Positions 1-8,395 of a stretch of 64,000 nt of DNA are shown here, piece after piece. Positions within the stretch are counted from its first letter, which is position 1; each line of letters starts with the position of its first letter. Position numbers and translations under genes: made by a program. The notes beneath the pieces are model-generated. The model had not been told where the DNA came from. It saw nothing but the letters and a program-made list of their open reading frames with translations, and made no database searches. Source of the stretch: Roseburia sp. (lineage in GTDB: Bacteria; Bacillota; Clostridia; Lachnospirales; Lachnospiraceae); assembly GCA_023667765.1 (NCBI GenBank), contig JAMOZS010000004.1, positions 1-64,000 of the forward strand, in the 5' to 3' direction.

Positions 1-2
1 AG

Positions 3-875
3 CTTCTGACACAGTATGAAATCGACTATGAGCTGGTGTTTATCAGCGACGGCTCTGTGGACGGGACCTTTCGGGAGATTGAGAAGGCGGCGGCGGAGAA
101 TTCCCGTATTAAGGGGGCGCAGTTTAGCCGCAATTTTGGAAAAGAGGCCGGAATCTTTGCGGGGCTTGAGCTGGCAACCGGCGATGCAATCGTTGTGATG
201 GACTGTGATTTGCAGCATCCCCCCCAGGTAATTCCGAAGATGTGGAAGCTCTGGCAGGAGGGAGCGGAGATTGTGGAGGGTATTAAGTCCGGCAGGGGCA
301 AGGAGACTGTTTTTTATAAGCTGTCCGCCGGTTTATTTTATAAAATAATGAGTAAGCTGATAAAGATGGATATGAGCGCTTCTTCGGATTTTAAGCTGCT
401 GGACCGAAAGGTGGTAAATGTACTGCTGGCGCTGCCGGAACGCAATACCTTTTTCCGGGCGCTGACCTTCTGGTCCGGTTTTCGGACAGCCTCTGTGGAA
501 TATGAGGTACAGGAGCGCAGATATGGCACCAGCAAGTGGTCCTTCATGAGCCTGATGAGCTATGCCATATCCAATGCCACTTCCTTTAGTACGCTGCCTT
601 TGCAGCTGGTGACCGTGATGGGGGCGATTTCTATTTTGTTCAGCGCAGTGCTGGCGGTGCAGACTCTTGTGAAATATTTGACGGGTACTGCGGTGGAGGG
701 CTTTACTACGGTGATTTTGCTGGTATTGATTATCGGCGGCTTTATCATGCTGAGCCTGGGCATTATCGGGCATTATATCGCCAGAATCTATGAGGAAGTG
801 AAAGGAAGGCCGAAATATATCATCAGCAGAGTAACCGGGAATGTAGGCGGTCAGGCAGTTGGCGAGTGGAAATAG
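3..875 (+). CDS. GtrB/DPM1-like polyprenyl-phosphate glycosyltransferase (GT2), 5' end outside window
   Basis: The reading frame is already open at base 3, so the N-terminus lies upstream of the window. The visible part has GT2 motifs SDGSVDGT and VMDCDLQHPP (the metal-binding DxD-type site is DCDLQ), a KWSFMSL segment typical of DPM1/GtrB enzymes, and two C-terminal hydrophobic segments (about residues 195-220 and 235-260 of the visible protein). Enzymes of this family transfer a sugar from a nucleotide donor to undecaprenyl phosphate on the inner face of the membrane, feeding membrane-embedded GT-C transferases outside. The polytopic proteins encoded just downstream are candidate users of that lipid-linked sugar. 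No GtrA-type flippase is visible in the window. The sugar cannot be deduced from sequence. Confidence 0.88.
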   Translation, partial: LLTQYEIDYELVFISDGSVDGTFREIEKAAAENSRIKGAQFSRNFGKEAGIFAGLELATGDAIVVMDCDLQHPPQVIPKMWKLWQEGAEIVEGIKSGRGKETVFYKLSAGLFYKIMSKLIKMDMSASSDFKLLDRKVVNVLLALPERNTFFRALTFWSGFRTASVEYEVQERRYGTSKWSFMSLMSYAISNATSFSTLPLQLVTVMGAISILFSAVLAVQTLVKYLTGTAVEGFTTVILLVLIIGGFIMLSLGIIGHYIARIYEEVKGRPKYIISRVTGNVGGQAVGEWK

Positions 876-905
876 GTTTGCGGGAGCGCAGAAAAGAGGT
901 TAAAT

Positions 906-2033
906 ATGATTCGTTTTAATGTACCTCCCTGTGGGGAGAAAGCTATGGAATATATTCGGGAGTGTGTGGAAAACCAGAAGATATGCGGGGACGGGGCTTA
1001 TACGGCAAAGTGCAGCCGGTGGATTGAGGAGCGTACGGGTACGGCAAAATGCCTGCTGACTACATCCTGTACCCATGCCACCGAGCTTGCGGCGCTGCTT
1101 TCTGATATTCAGCCCGGAGATGAGGTGATTATGCCGGCCTATACCTTTGTGTCCACGGCGGACGCCTTTGTGCTGCGGGGAGCGATTCCTGTTTTTGTAG
1201 ATATCAGACCGGATACCATGAATATAGATGAGAAGCTGATAGAAGCCGCTATCACGGAGAAAACCAGGGCGATTGTACCGGTACACTATGCGGGGGTGGC
1301 CTGCGAGATGGATACCATTATGGAGATTGCCCGGCGTCATGGCCTGGTGGTCATTGAAGATGCGGCCCAGGGCGTTATGGCCTTCTATAAGGGGAAAATG
1401 CTGGGCGCCATCGGAGATTTCGGCTGCTATTCCTTCCATGAGACGAAGAATTACAGTATGGGAGAAGGCGGCGCTCTGCTGATTCAGCATGAAAAGGATA
1501 TTGAGAAGGCGGAAATTATCAGGGAGAAGGGTACGAATCGAAGTAAGTTTTACCGGGGGCAGATTGATAAGTACACCTGGGTGGATTTCGGTTCTTCCTA
1601 TCTGCCCAGCGATATGAATGCGGCTTATCTCTATGCTCAGCTGGAGATTGCGGAGCGCATGAACGAGGCAAGGCTTTCCTGCTGGGAGCGTTATTATGAA
1701 AAGCTTTTTCCGCTGGCGGAGGCCGGAAGAATTGACCTGCCCTCCGTGCCGGAGGGTTGTTCTCATAATGCCCATATGTTTTATATCAAGGCGGCGGACA
1801 TTCAGGAGAGAACACGTCTGATTGATTTTCTGAAGGAGAGGGGGATTATGAGTGTGTTTCATTACATACCTCTCCACACTTCTCCTGCCGGGCGGCGTTT
1901 TGGGCGCTTTTTTGGAGAGGATAAATATACTACGAAGGAAAGCGAGCGTCTGGCAAGGCTTCCCATGTACTATGGCCTGACTCTGGAACAGGTAGATACT
2001 ATCTGCGACAGGGTTCAGGAATTTTATCGTTGA
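906..2033 (+). CDS. wecE: dTDP-4-amino-4,6-dideoxygalactose transaminase (WecE/RffA type)
   Basis: This 375-residue protein is a DegT/DnrJ/EryC1 PLP-dependent aminotransferase of the size expected for WecE/RffA. It starts with FNVPPCG, has EDAAQG (Asp152, contacts the PLP pyridine nitrogen) and FHETKNYSMGEGG with Lys181 as the predicted Schiff-base lysine; this last motif is characteristic of the WecE branch. The family aminates dTDP-4-keto-6-deoxyglucose, the product of RmlB, to give dTDP-Fuc4N. rmlA and rmlB are both present further down in the same locus, so the substrate can be made here. It follows the GtrB-like gene by 30 bases and is probably cotranscribed with it; the amino-sugar may be the one loaded onto polyprenyl phosphate (inference). 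Confidence 0.85.
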   Translation: MIRFNVPPCGEKAMEYIRECVENQKICGDGAYTAKCSRWIEERTGTAKCLLTTSCTHATELAALLSDIQPGDEVIMPAYTFVSTADAFVLRGAIPVFVDIRPDTMNIDEKLIEAAITEKTRAIVPVHYAGVACEMDTIMEIARRHGLVVIEDAAQGVMAFYKGKMLGAIGDFGCYSFHETKNYSMGEGGALLIQHEKDIEKAEIIREKGTNRSKFYRGQIDKYTWVDFGSSYLPSDMNAAYLYAQLEIAERMNEARLSCWERYYEKLFPLAEAGRIDLPSVPEGCSHNAHMFYIKAADIQERTRLIDFLKERGIMSVFHYIPLHTSPAGRRFGRFFGEDKYTTKESERLARLPMYYGLTLEQVDTICDRVQEFYR

Positions 2034-2052
2034 GAGTGGAGAGAGGTTCTTC

Positions 2053-3447
2053 ATGCGAAGAGTGACGGAATATATCTGTACGGTGCTTGGCAGAGTGCTT
2101 TTTATAGGCTTGAGCATTCAGATTATAATGGGACTTCTGTGGATGTGCGGAAACCTCACGGGATTTCAGGAGTTCGGAGAGAGCTATTTGTATCTGCAGG
2201 CCGGCGAGAATCTGATTTGTGACGAATACACGGGCATTTTGTACCCGCTGTTTTTAGTGCTTGTAAGAGCTGTGGCCGCGCTGCTTTCGCTCCCCTATTA
2301 CACGCTGGTGTATGTATGCCAGCTGGCGGCAGCCTGCTATGGGGGATATCGCTTTTGGAAGAGTCTGGGAAAGATAGGGCGTTTTTTTCCTGCTTGGGGG
2401 ACGCTTTCGCTGCTTACCCTGCCGGCGGCAATGCAGTGCCATCTGGCGGTACTGCCTGATTCCTTTGCCGGTACGGCGCTTCTTTTGGAGCTTTCCTTCC
2501 TGTGGGAATTGATAAAAAGAAAACGAAAGGAAAACCGGGCGTTGGCCGGTTTGGGAATCACTTATTTGGCAGGAACGCTTCTTATGCCGGATTATGTCTT
2601 GTTTGGCGCTGTTCCTGTTCTTATCGGTCTTGTTTTCGGGATATTTGTGTATCTAAGGTCTGTTAAGAAGAGGAATGGAAACCAGAAAAGATTGGTACTG
2701 GGACTGTGTACTTTGGGATTGTGTCTGGCGGGCATAGGGGTTCTCGGGCCGCTTACCCAGACCCGGGGGAGCTATGGCAGAGCCAGGAGAACCCCGGAGC
2801 TTATGGCGCTTAGCAGATTCGCAGGGAGCTGTCTGGAGGATACCTATGGGTATTGGCCGGAGGATTTGAAGGCATGTCTTAGCGAAGAGGAAATCAGGAG
2901 AAGCAGTCAGTATGCCGGTGATGTATGGCAGGTGTTCGGAAAGGCTGTTCAGGAGAGACTGGGTATGGAGCGGGCCGACGAGGTCTTTAGACAGGTAGCC
3001 GAGGCCGGTTACCAGGTGTATTATGTAAGGGTCAGACACGATTTGGTCTGGGATTTGGCATCCTATACCTTTTCGCCCTTCTTCCTGCAGCTCCAGCTGG
3101 CAGATAGGGGGTATTCCTCCTATTCGGGAAGAAATTATGATATTATGCGGATGAAGGAGCCTGTGTTGACAAGGTATTACGTCAATTACGGCAGTTGGTG
3201 GTTTGCGGCGGGATTGGCGCTTGCAGGTCTGTGGCAGCTGGTATATTGGGCAGACCGGCTGCTTTGGAAGAAAAAGCTTTGGAACGGAAGAAACATCGCT
3301 TTATGCTGCTGCTGTTTTGCTATAGGAGGCAGTATGGTGCTGTGGTATACCCTGCAGGGAGCAGGAATGATGGATTATAAAAATACTGTGCCGGTGGCGT
3401 TGTTCTGGATGATGTGGATGACGGCTGCGGCGCAGAGGGCCAGATAG
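2053..3447 (+). CDS. polytopic membrane protein, possible GT-C glycosyltransferase
   Basis: A 464-residue protein with about nine to ten hydrophobic segments spread along its length. I do not recognise a named family. An extracellular-type loop with an acidic residue near the first membrane segment (FGESYLYLQAGE region, residues 37-48) and a soluble loop around residues 240-330 give it the outline of GT-C glycosyltransferases such as those that use polyprenyl-phosphate sugars. It starts 20 bases after wecE with GGAGAGAGG upstream, so translational coupling in one operon is likely. Function is inferred only from topology and neighbours (GtrB-like enzyme upstream, DUF6077-like protein downstream). 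Confidence 0.7.
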   Translation: MRRVTEYICTVLGRVLFIGLSIQIIMGLLWMCGNLTGFQEFGESYLYLQAGENLICDEYTGILYPLFLVLVRAVAALLSLPYYTLVYVCQLAAACYGGYRFWKSLGKIGRFFPAWGTLSLLTLPAAMQCHLAVLPDSFAGTALLLELSFLWELIKRKRKENRALAGLGITYLAGTLLMPDYVLFGAVPVLIGLVFGIFVYLRSVKKRNGNQKRLVLGLCTLGLCLAGIGVLGPLTQTRGSYGRARRTPELMALSRFAGSCLEDTYGYWPEDLKACLSEEEIRRSSQYAGDVWQVFGKAVQERLGMERADEVFRQVAEAGYQVYYVRVRHDLVWDLASYTFSPFFLQLQLADRGYSSYSGRNYDIMRMKEPVLTRYYVNYGSWWFAAGLALAGLWQLVYWADRLLWKKKLWNGRNIALCCCCFAIGGSMVLWYTLQGAGMMDYKNTVPVALFWMMWMTAAAQRAR

Positions 3448-3469
3448 AGGCGGTCCGAAAGGAGTTGGA

Positions 3470-4537
3470 ATGCTGGCGGTACAGATGTTACTATTAGGAA
3501 TCATACTGGTACTGGTTCCGGGATGTATTGGGGCAATGCTTTATCCTGTGGGCAGGGGAGGAAATAAGCTTATTTTCGGATGGGTTAGCGGCCAGATTTT
3601 GCTCTGGGCAGGCTTTCAGCTGATTTGTGTGCCCCTGATACTGGTGAATAAAAGCTTCGGGCAGGTCATGCAGAGCTTTGTGTTCTTTGCGATGGCCCTT
3701 CTGCTGCTTTCGGCGGGGGTTTGCCTGCGCAGAGGATGTAAAGACAGGCCGGGGGCCGAGCGTTTCAAGGGGGCGACCCGGGAGAGAGGAAAGCGCTTTT
3801 ATCTATTATGGGGTATCTTTTGGATGCTGCTTTTGCTGCAGTTGTTTTTGGCGGTTTTTCTGGCCTATGAGGAGGGGGATGATGCGTATTATGTGGCGAT
3901 TTCCTCTATCAGTGTGGACGCAGACAATATGTATATGAAGCATCCCTATACCGGCGGAGCTACCGACCTGGATGTGCGTCATGCGCTGGCTCCCTTTCCC
4001 ATATGGATTTCCATGCTGGCGAAGCTGTCCGGCATGGCGGCGGTAAGCGTGGCGCATGTGGCGCTGCCCCTTGTCATGCTGCCCATGGCTTACGGTTTGT
4101 ATTTTCTGTTGGGGGAACGCCTTTTAAAGGAGAGGAGGCAGCAACTGCCCTATTTCATGATACTGGTGGAGCTTTTGGTAATGTTCGGAGGATATTCTGT
4201 TTATACCACGGAGAATTTTCTTTTGGTGAGAAGCGCTCAGGGAAAGGCGGTATTAGGTAATATCATCATCCCCTTTCTCATCCTTCTTTTATATTTGCTT
4301 TTGGAACATCTGCAGGAGGGAGTGCGACTGGGGATTGGCTACTGGTTTCTGATGGCGGCGCTTATGACGGCAGGCTGCCTTTGCAGCACGCTGGGAAGCT
4401 TTTTACTCTGTATGCTGGTGGGAATCGTGGGCATATGTGCCGTAGTGTGTTACAGGAAATGGAAGTTTATACTGCCGCTGACCGGCTGTATGCTGTCGCC
4501 GGTGTGTTTTGCCGTATTATATTTTATGCTTGGGTGA
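3470..4537 (+). CDS. DUF6077-like polytopic membrane protein, N-terminal part (apparently split)
   Basis: A 355-residue membrane protein with around eight hydrophobic segments. The loop after the third or fourth segment carries EGDDAYYVAISS and MKHPYTGGATDL, the conserved-looking region I associate with DUF6077 proteins of Clostridia, which are putative GT-C transferases of roughly 600 residues. This ORF ends with TGA at 4535-4537 in the middle of a hydrophobic stretch. The next ORF (4607-5392) is in the same frame, and together with the 69-base gap they would encode a protein of about 640 residues. The gap holds two further in-frame stops, so a single base change does not repair it. Either the gene is broken or the two halves are made separately. 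Confidence 0.72.
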   Translation: MLAVQMLLLGIILVLVPGCIGAMLYPVGRGGNKLIFGWVSGQILLWAGFQLICVPLILVNKSFGQVMQSFVFFAMALLLLSAGVCLRRGCKDRPGAERFKGATRERGKRFYLLWGIFWMLLLLQLFLAVFLAYEEGDDAYYVAISSISVDADNMYMKHPYTGGATDLDVRHALAPFPIWISMLAKLSGMAAVSVAHVALPLVMLPMAYGLYFLLGERLLKERRQQLPYFMILVELLVMFGGYSVYTTENFLLVRSAQGKAVLGNIIIPFLILLLYLLLEHLQEGVRLGIGYWFLMAALMTAGCLCSTLGSFLLCMLVGIVGICAVVCYRKWKFILPLTGCMLSPVCFAVLYFMLG

Positions 4538-4606
4538 TTTTCGGGAGCCGGCAAAGGGACTTTTACAGATTTCAGAGCCGCTTAGGCGGCGGAATGAGAG
4601 GAACAG

Positions 4607-5392
4607 ATGTGGAGTGATGCATTGGAGATTTTTCATAGATATATGGGTACGGGCCTGATAACCATCTGGTTTCTGACGGCTCTTGTGTATCTGTTGTTTC
4701 GGGAGAAGAGGAAGCATGTAAGAATTTTGTTTTTGTATGTGCCTGTCATCATTCTATTGCTGTTCTTTCATCCTGTTTTTATAGAGATATTTTATCGACT
4801 GGCGGGAGATGAAATCTATTTTCGTATCTGCTGGCTGCTGCCTGTGACGGTGGTGATTGCTTATGGCATTGTGGTGGCCTATGGGAATCTGGCGGGCAGT
4901 AAAAGAAAGGTTTTCGCCGTATTTTCCACTGTGCTGCTGGCCGTATCGGGCACGCTGGTTTATAGCAGTCCGTTGTTTACCAGAGCGGAAAATATTTATC
5001 ATGTGCCGCAGACGGTAGTGGATATTTGCGACAGTATTGTCATACCGGGAAGAGAGGTGCGGGCGGTGTTCCCCAGCGAGTTTCTATTGTATGTGAGACA
5101 GTATTCGCCTGTGGTCTGCATGCCCTATGGGCGGGGTTCTCTCCAGGGTTATTATGATGAACTGGAGGTACTTTTGAACCAGGAGGTTATCGACGTCTCA
5201 AGGATGGTGGAGCTGTCCAGAGAAAAGGAATGTCACTATATCATTCTGTCCCAGGAAAAGACGTTGGATGAAGAAATTTCAGATTATCATTATGAAGAGT
5301 TTGGACGGATTGACGGGTATGTGATATATAAGGACGTAACCATGAATTTTGATGTGCCCTCCTCGGCGCAGGTCACGGCGGGCCGGTTATGA
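4607..5392 (+). CDS. DUF6077-like membrane protein, C-terminal part
   Basis: A 261-residue protein with about four hydrophobic segments (residues 15-35, 45-65, 70-110 region) followed by a soluble C-terminal domain of about 140 residues that includes VPQTVVDICDS and YIILSQEK. The sequence FRICWLLPVTV after the membrane segments is the kind of motif found in the second half of DUF6077 proteins. GAGAGG lies about 7 bases before the ATG, so independent initiation is possible, which would make a two-subunit version of a normally single protein. Alternatively this is the 3' half of a gene inactivated by mutation. It is in frame with the preceding ORF. Confidence 0.65.
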   Translation: MWSDALEIFHRYMGTGLITIWFLTALVYLLFREKRKHVRILFLYVPVIILLLFFHPVFIEIFYRLAGDEIYFRICWLLPVTVVIAYGIVVAYGNLAGSKRKVFAVFSTVLLAVSGTLVYSSPLFTRAENIYHVPQTVVDICDSIVIPGREVRAVFPSEFLLYVRQYSPVVCMPYGRGSLQGYYDELEVLLNQEVIDVSRMVELSREKECHYIILSQEKTLDEEISDYHYEEFGRIDGYVIYKDVTMNFDVPSSAQVTAGRL

Positions 5393-5418
5393 TGTTATGA
5401 AATTTTTTGAAAATATAC

Positions 5419-5447
5419 TTGCCAATCGATAGTTGCATTGATAAAAT
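5419..5447 (+). promoter_or_regulatory. sigma-A-type promoter for the secreted protein gene
   Basis: TTGCCA (5419-5424), 17-base spacer, TAAAAT (5442-5447) preceded by TG one base upstream (extended -10). It lies 56 bases before the ATG at 5503. Confidence 0.6.
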
Positions 5448-5502
5448 AAAAGAAAAATACTCTGTTGAACAGAGGGTATGCAGGAAAAGGAGGGATTCAA
5501 AT

Positions 5503-6195
5503 ATGAAAGCAAGAAAGAAAATATTTGCTGCGTTTTTGGCATTTTGTATGATGGTAACGGCATTCCCGATTTCGGCATACGCCAAGGATGCGGCGAAAGT
5601 GTGGAAGGTAACCTGGGATGATGACTATTACGGAGACGGAATAGAGGTAGACATTGATTTTGCTTCCAGGGTACAATGGAAAAGAAATGTAAAGATTACC
5701 GTGAAAGATAACAAGGGAAAGTCGTATGACGGTTATCTGGAATCCAGGGACAGCGATGAATGCGAAATTTATATCGACAATGCAAAATATGGCAGAACTT
5801 ATACGATAAAAATTTCCGGCGTCAAAAAAAGAGGAGCGTCCTCCTATGGTTCCGTTACGGTAAAGGTAACAGTGCCGAAGAAATCCAATAAGATTGCGGT
5901 AAAGAAAATTGATTACGATGAAGATTATGATTACGGCAGAGGAGAATATACGGTTGAAATAGAGTTCAATAAAATTGTACAGTATAAGAGCAGCAGTTAT
6001 GTCCTGATTAAGGATAAGAACGGCAAAGCGTACTCTAAAAAATCTTCTTATGTGGATTGGGAAGGTGATGAGTGCGAAGTGGTATTGTCAAAAAGATTAC
6101 AATACGGAAAGACGTATACTTATGAAATCGTGAATGTCAGGGCAAGAGGAGAAACGAAGTATACGACGCTGAAAGGAACTTTTACGGCAAGATAG
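5503..6195 (+). CDS. small secreted protein with two Ig-like repeats
   Basis: The start is placed at the ATG at 5503 because AAAGGAGGG sits 8 bases upstream and the protein then begins with a signal peptide (MKARKKIF, a hydrophobic core, cleavage near AYA-KD at residue 27). The mature 200-residue protein has two homologous halves of about 95 residues (about 30-122 and 127-229), each beta-rich, with acidic DDDYYGDG / DEDYDYGRG loops, a shared DECEI/DECEV strand and a shared YGRTYTI/YGKTYTY strand. This suggests two Ig-like surface modules. It has no cell-wall anchor or lipobox, and I do not know its function. Part of the gene and its terminator are duplicated at 8211-8406. Confidence 0.8.
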   Translation: MKARKKIFAAFLAFCMMVTAFPISAYAKDAAKVWKVTWDDDYYGDGIEVDIDFASRVQWKRNVKITVKDNKGKSYDGYLESRDSDECEIYIDNAKYGRTYTIKISGVKKRGASSYGSVTVKVTVPKKSNKIAVKKIDYDEDYDYGRGEYTVEIEFNKIVQYKSSSYVLIKDKNGKAYSKKSSYVDWEGDECEVVLSKRLQYGKTYTYEIVNVRARGETKYTTLKGTFTAR

Positions 6196-6296
6196 TGATA
6201 AGCCTGGTTTGATGTGGAAAGCCTTTAGTCATCGCAGTTTTTGAAGGGATGACTAAAGGCTTTTTTGGTTTATGCCTTCACAGATTCTCTTCTTCA
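5922..6296 (+). repeat. left copy of an imperfect direct repeat (partner 8211-8406)
   Basis: Bases 5922-6041 match 8211-8330 with about four differences over 120 bases. Bases 6222-6296 match 8331-8405 with about three differences. The right copy lacks the 180 bases 6042-6221. The repeat covers the 3' part of the secreted protein gene, its terminator, and the last few codons of the convergent SGNH gene (the stop-codon end is present here as a remnant around 6287-6296). The two copies bracket the AlbA_2 gene. Confidence 0.9.
6221..6266 (+). terminator. Rho-independent terminator of the secreted protein gene
   Basis: A 13-base perfect stem (6221-6233 with 6248-6260) closes a 14-base loop and is followed by a run of six T. 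It lies 25 bases after the stop codon. A copy is found at 8331-8375. Confidence 0.9.
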
Positions 6297-6352
6297 TTGT
6301 TATTAACACTATTAAATCTTGATAAATATTGCTATAAATTGATGGTGTGTGG

Positions 6353-6381
6353 TTGCAAAAATTATGGAATAGTGATAAAAT
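6353..6381 (+). promoter_or_regulatory. promoter upstream of the AlbA_2 gene
   Basis: TTGCAA (6353-6358), 17-base spacer, TAAAAT (6376-6381) with an extended -10 TG. The same TAGTGATAAAAT element occurs in the promoter at 26449-26477. The 438-base gap between the secreted protein gene and the AlbA_2 gene otherwise holds the terminator, the SGNH 3' remnant and two short ORFs. Confidence 0.55.
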
Positions 6382-6429
6382 AATTTAGGCTTAAAACTAT
6401 TTTGGCCTTTTTGTAGAGGTAGAACATGA

Positions 6430-6558
6430 ATGAAGTTTTGTGGCTCTGGTGTTTCCGGTATTTCTTTCAATTTTATAGCATTTATAGCAACAAAAAAATA
6501 TGCAAGTATTGATGTAAGTATCGATTACGGAGAACAGGCAGAAAATGAAAAAATTTAA
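6430..6558 (+). CDS. short ORF, 42 residues, possible gene fragment
   Basis: An ATG-started ORF of 42 residues (begins MKFCGSG, ends ENEKI) with no convincing ribosome binding site. The composition of the second half (KYASIDVSIDYGEQ) looks protein-like, so it may be the remnant of a longer gene rather than noise. It overlaps the next short ORF by 14 bases. No homology can be assigned by eye. Confidence 0.25.
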   Translation: MKFCGSGVSGISFNFIAFIATKKYASIDVSIDYGEQAENEKI

Positions 6559-6619
6559 GCCGTTATTTGCACAAAAAGATGAGATTGAAAAGGTATTTGG
6601 AGATGCAGAATTAGTTTGA
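6545..6619 (+). CDS. short ORF, 24 residues, possible gene fragment or leader
   Basis: ATG ORF encoding a 24-residue peptide beginning MKKFKPLFAQ and ending GDAELV, stop at 6617-6619, only 14 bases before the AlbA_2 start. It reads like the N-terminus of a small soluble protein cut short. It could be a leader or the remnant of an antitoxin-like gene. Evidence is weak. Confidence 0.22.
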   Translation: MKKFKPLFAQKDEIEKVFGDAELV

Positions 6620-6633
6620 ATGGAGATGACACT

Positions 6634-8184
6634 ATGGAACTTGAAATAAGCGTAGAAGATTTATTAAACAAAAGAAAAATAGAATCAGACCGCATAGAGT
6701 TTAAGGCAGGATGGAATCCTGATGACATCTATCATAGTGTCTGTGCATTTGCAAATGATTACAACAATGATGGTGGTGGATATATAGCTGTTGGAGTTGA
6801 GGAGAAGAATGGTGTGGCAGTACGTCCTGCAAAGGGAATTCCGGAAAATATGTTGGACAAAATACAAAAAGAAATGATTAGTTACAATAATATGATTTCA
6901 CCGCCATATTTCCCGAAGGTAATTCCAGCGGATGTAGATGGAAAGTGGATTCTTGTTATTGTAGTAAGAACTGGGCAGCAGCGCCCTTATAAATCTCCGG
7001 AATATGTTACAGGTAAAAAGGACAAGAAGTACAGTTATTATATTCGCTATCTTACCAGCTCTGTGAAAGCAAATCCTGAGCAGGAACGAGAATTGATTAA
7101 TATGTCAGATCAGACTCCGTTTGATTGCAAGGCAAATCATAAAGCCACCTTTGATGATATTTCTCCTGTTCTTTTGGAGGACCATTTACGCAAGACGGGA
7201 AGCAAACTTGCTAAGCAGGTAAGAGAACGTGGCGTAGAAGAAATTTTGGAAGATATGCAGCTGTTAGTGGGACCACCGGAACTTAGGTATATCCAAAATG
7301 TGGCGATTATGATGTTCTGCGAACATCCGGACAAGTTTTTTCCATATACCTATGTACAGATGACATCATTCCCGAAAGGAAGTGTAGAAAATCCAAGCGT
7401 TAGTGAAGATTTTCCTAATATTACAGGTTCAGTACCGCAGATGCTTCAGGCAACAATGGAACGTTTTCGGAATCTCTTTATACGGGAAAAAGTAATCAAG
7501 GTTTCGAACCAGATGGAAGCCCTAAGAATTATGAACTATCCATATCTTGCGATTGAAGAGGCTGTTGTTAACGCATTTTATCACAGAGATTATATGTCTT
7601 GTGAGCCGGTGACAATAGAGATAGAACCGGACTGCATAAATATTATGAATTTTCCGGGCATTGACAGGTCTATTTCAGAAAAGACAATAGCTGAAGGGAA
7701 GAGATTTGTTTCGAGGTATTATCGTAATAGAAGACTGGGCGAATTCTTGAAAGAATTGGATTTATCAGAAGGTCACTCATCTGGTATTCCTACGATACAG
7801 AAAGAGTTGGAAAAGAATGGTTCCCCGCGAGCAGAATTCTTTACAGATGAAGATAGACGAGCTATGAGGATAAGGATTCCGATTCATCCGGCATTTTTGG
7901 AAGAGAAAGAAAATGTCATAGAAAATGTCATAGAAAATGTCATAGAAATTTCAGAAGAAAAATTAAAAACATATATGTCCGAAGTTTCTAAGAAAAAAAT
8001 GGAGAAACTTGTAAAAATTATAAAAATGATTTCGGAAAATCCATATATATCAATTGATGAGATGAAAACGGAATTGCATGTTACGGATAGAACAGTTGCC
8101 AGATATATATCAGATTTAAAAGAAAGCAAAATGATAGAACGCATAGGACCTGATAATGGTGGAACTTGGAAAATACTAATATAG
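6634..8184 (+). CDS. AlbA_2 (Schlafen-type) / RecG-like ATP-binding regulator with HTH C-terminus
   Basis: The ATG at 6634 is preferred because GGAG lies about 9 bases upstream. The 516-residue protein has an N-terminal AlbA_2/Schlafen divergent domain (about residues 10-130: RIEFKAGW, FANDYNNDGGGYIAVGV), a middle region, a HATPase_c_4-type domain (about 285-400: EEAVVNAFYHRDY, GEFLKELDLSEGHSSGI), a tripled ENVI linker (about 425-437) and a C-terminal winged-helix HTH (about 465-515: ISIDEMKTEL, DRTVARYISDL). Family members are often called RecG-like or transcriptional regulators and are common in accessory islands. The gene is visibly more AT-rich than its neighbours and sits between two copies of a direct repeat, which suggests recent acquisition. 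Confidence 0.85.
   Translation: MELEISVEDLLNKRKIESDRIEFKAGWNPDDIYHSVCAFANDYNNDGGGYIAVGVEEKNGVAVRPAKGIPENMLDKIQKEMISYNNMISPPYFPKVIPADVDGKWILVIVVRTGQQRPYKSPEYVTGKKDKKYSYYIRYLTSSVKANPEQERELINMSDQTPFDCKANHKATFDDISPVLLEDHLRKTGSKLAKQVRERGVEEILEDMQLLVGPPELRYIQNVAIMMFCEHPDKFFPYTYVQMTSFPKGSVENPSVSEDFPNITGSVPQMLQATMERFRNLFIREKVIKVSNQMEALRIMNYPYLAIEEAVVNAFYHRDYMSCEPVTIEIEPDCINIMNFPGIDRSISEKTIAEGKRFVSRYYRNRRLGEFLKELDLSEGHSSGIPTIQKELEKNGSPRAEFFTDEDRRAMRIRIPIHPAFLEEKENVIENVIENVIEISEEKLKTYMSEVSKKKMEKLVKIIKMISENPYISIDEMKTELHVTDRTVARYISDLKESKMIERIGPDNGGTWKILI
7909..7947 (+). repeat. 12-base tandem repeat in the AlbA_2 gene
   Basis: Three perfect copies of GAAAATGTCATA encode the ENVI triplet linker between the ATPase-like domain and the HTH. 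Such repeats expand and contract easily and keep frame. Confidence 0.85.
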
Positions 8185-8210
8185 GGAAACAGACGCACCC
8201 TTCACCATGG

Positions 8211-8330
8211 AGATTATGATTACGGCAGAAGAGAATATACGGTTGATATAGAGTTCAATAAAATGGTACAGTATAAGAGCAGCAGTTATGTCCTGATTAA
8301 GGATAAGAACGGTAAAGCGTACTCTAAAAA
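8211..8330 (+). pseudogene. fragment of the secreted Ig-like protein gene (duplicate of 5922-6041)
   Basis: These 120 bases repeat part of the second Ig-like module of the gene at 5503-6195 with about four substitutions. No start codon or signal peptide is present, and 180 bases before the terminator are deleted at a junction of A-rich sequence. It is a dead remnant whose terminator copy (8331-8375) is still intact. Confidence 0.88.
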
Positions 8331-8375
8331 CCTTTAGTCATCGCAGTTTTTGAAAGGATGACTAAAGGCTTTTTT
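8331..8375 (+). terminator. second copy of the Rho-independent terminator
   Basis: Perfect 12-base stem (8331-8342 with 8357-8368) and a T run. It now serves the AlbA_2 gene end and lies just past the stop codon of the convergent SGNH gene. Confidence 0.85.
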
Positions 8376-8395
8376 GGTTTATGCCTTCACAGATT

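Noticed and set aside
900..2117. 405-codon minus-strand ORF
   Set aside because: It is exactly antisense to wecE, whose catalytic motifs are complete; no ribosome binding site.
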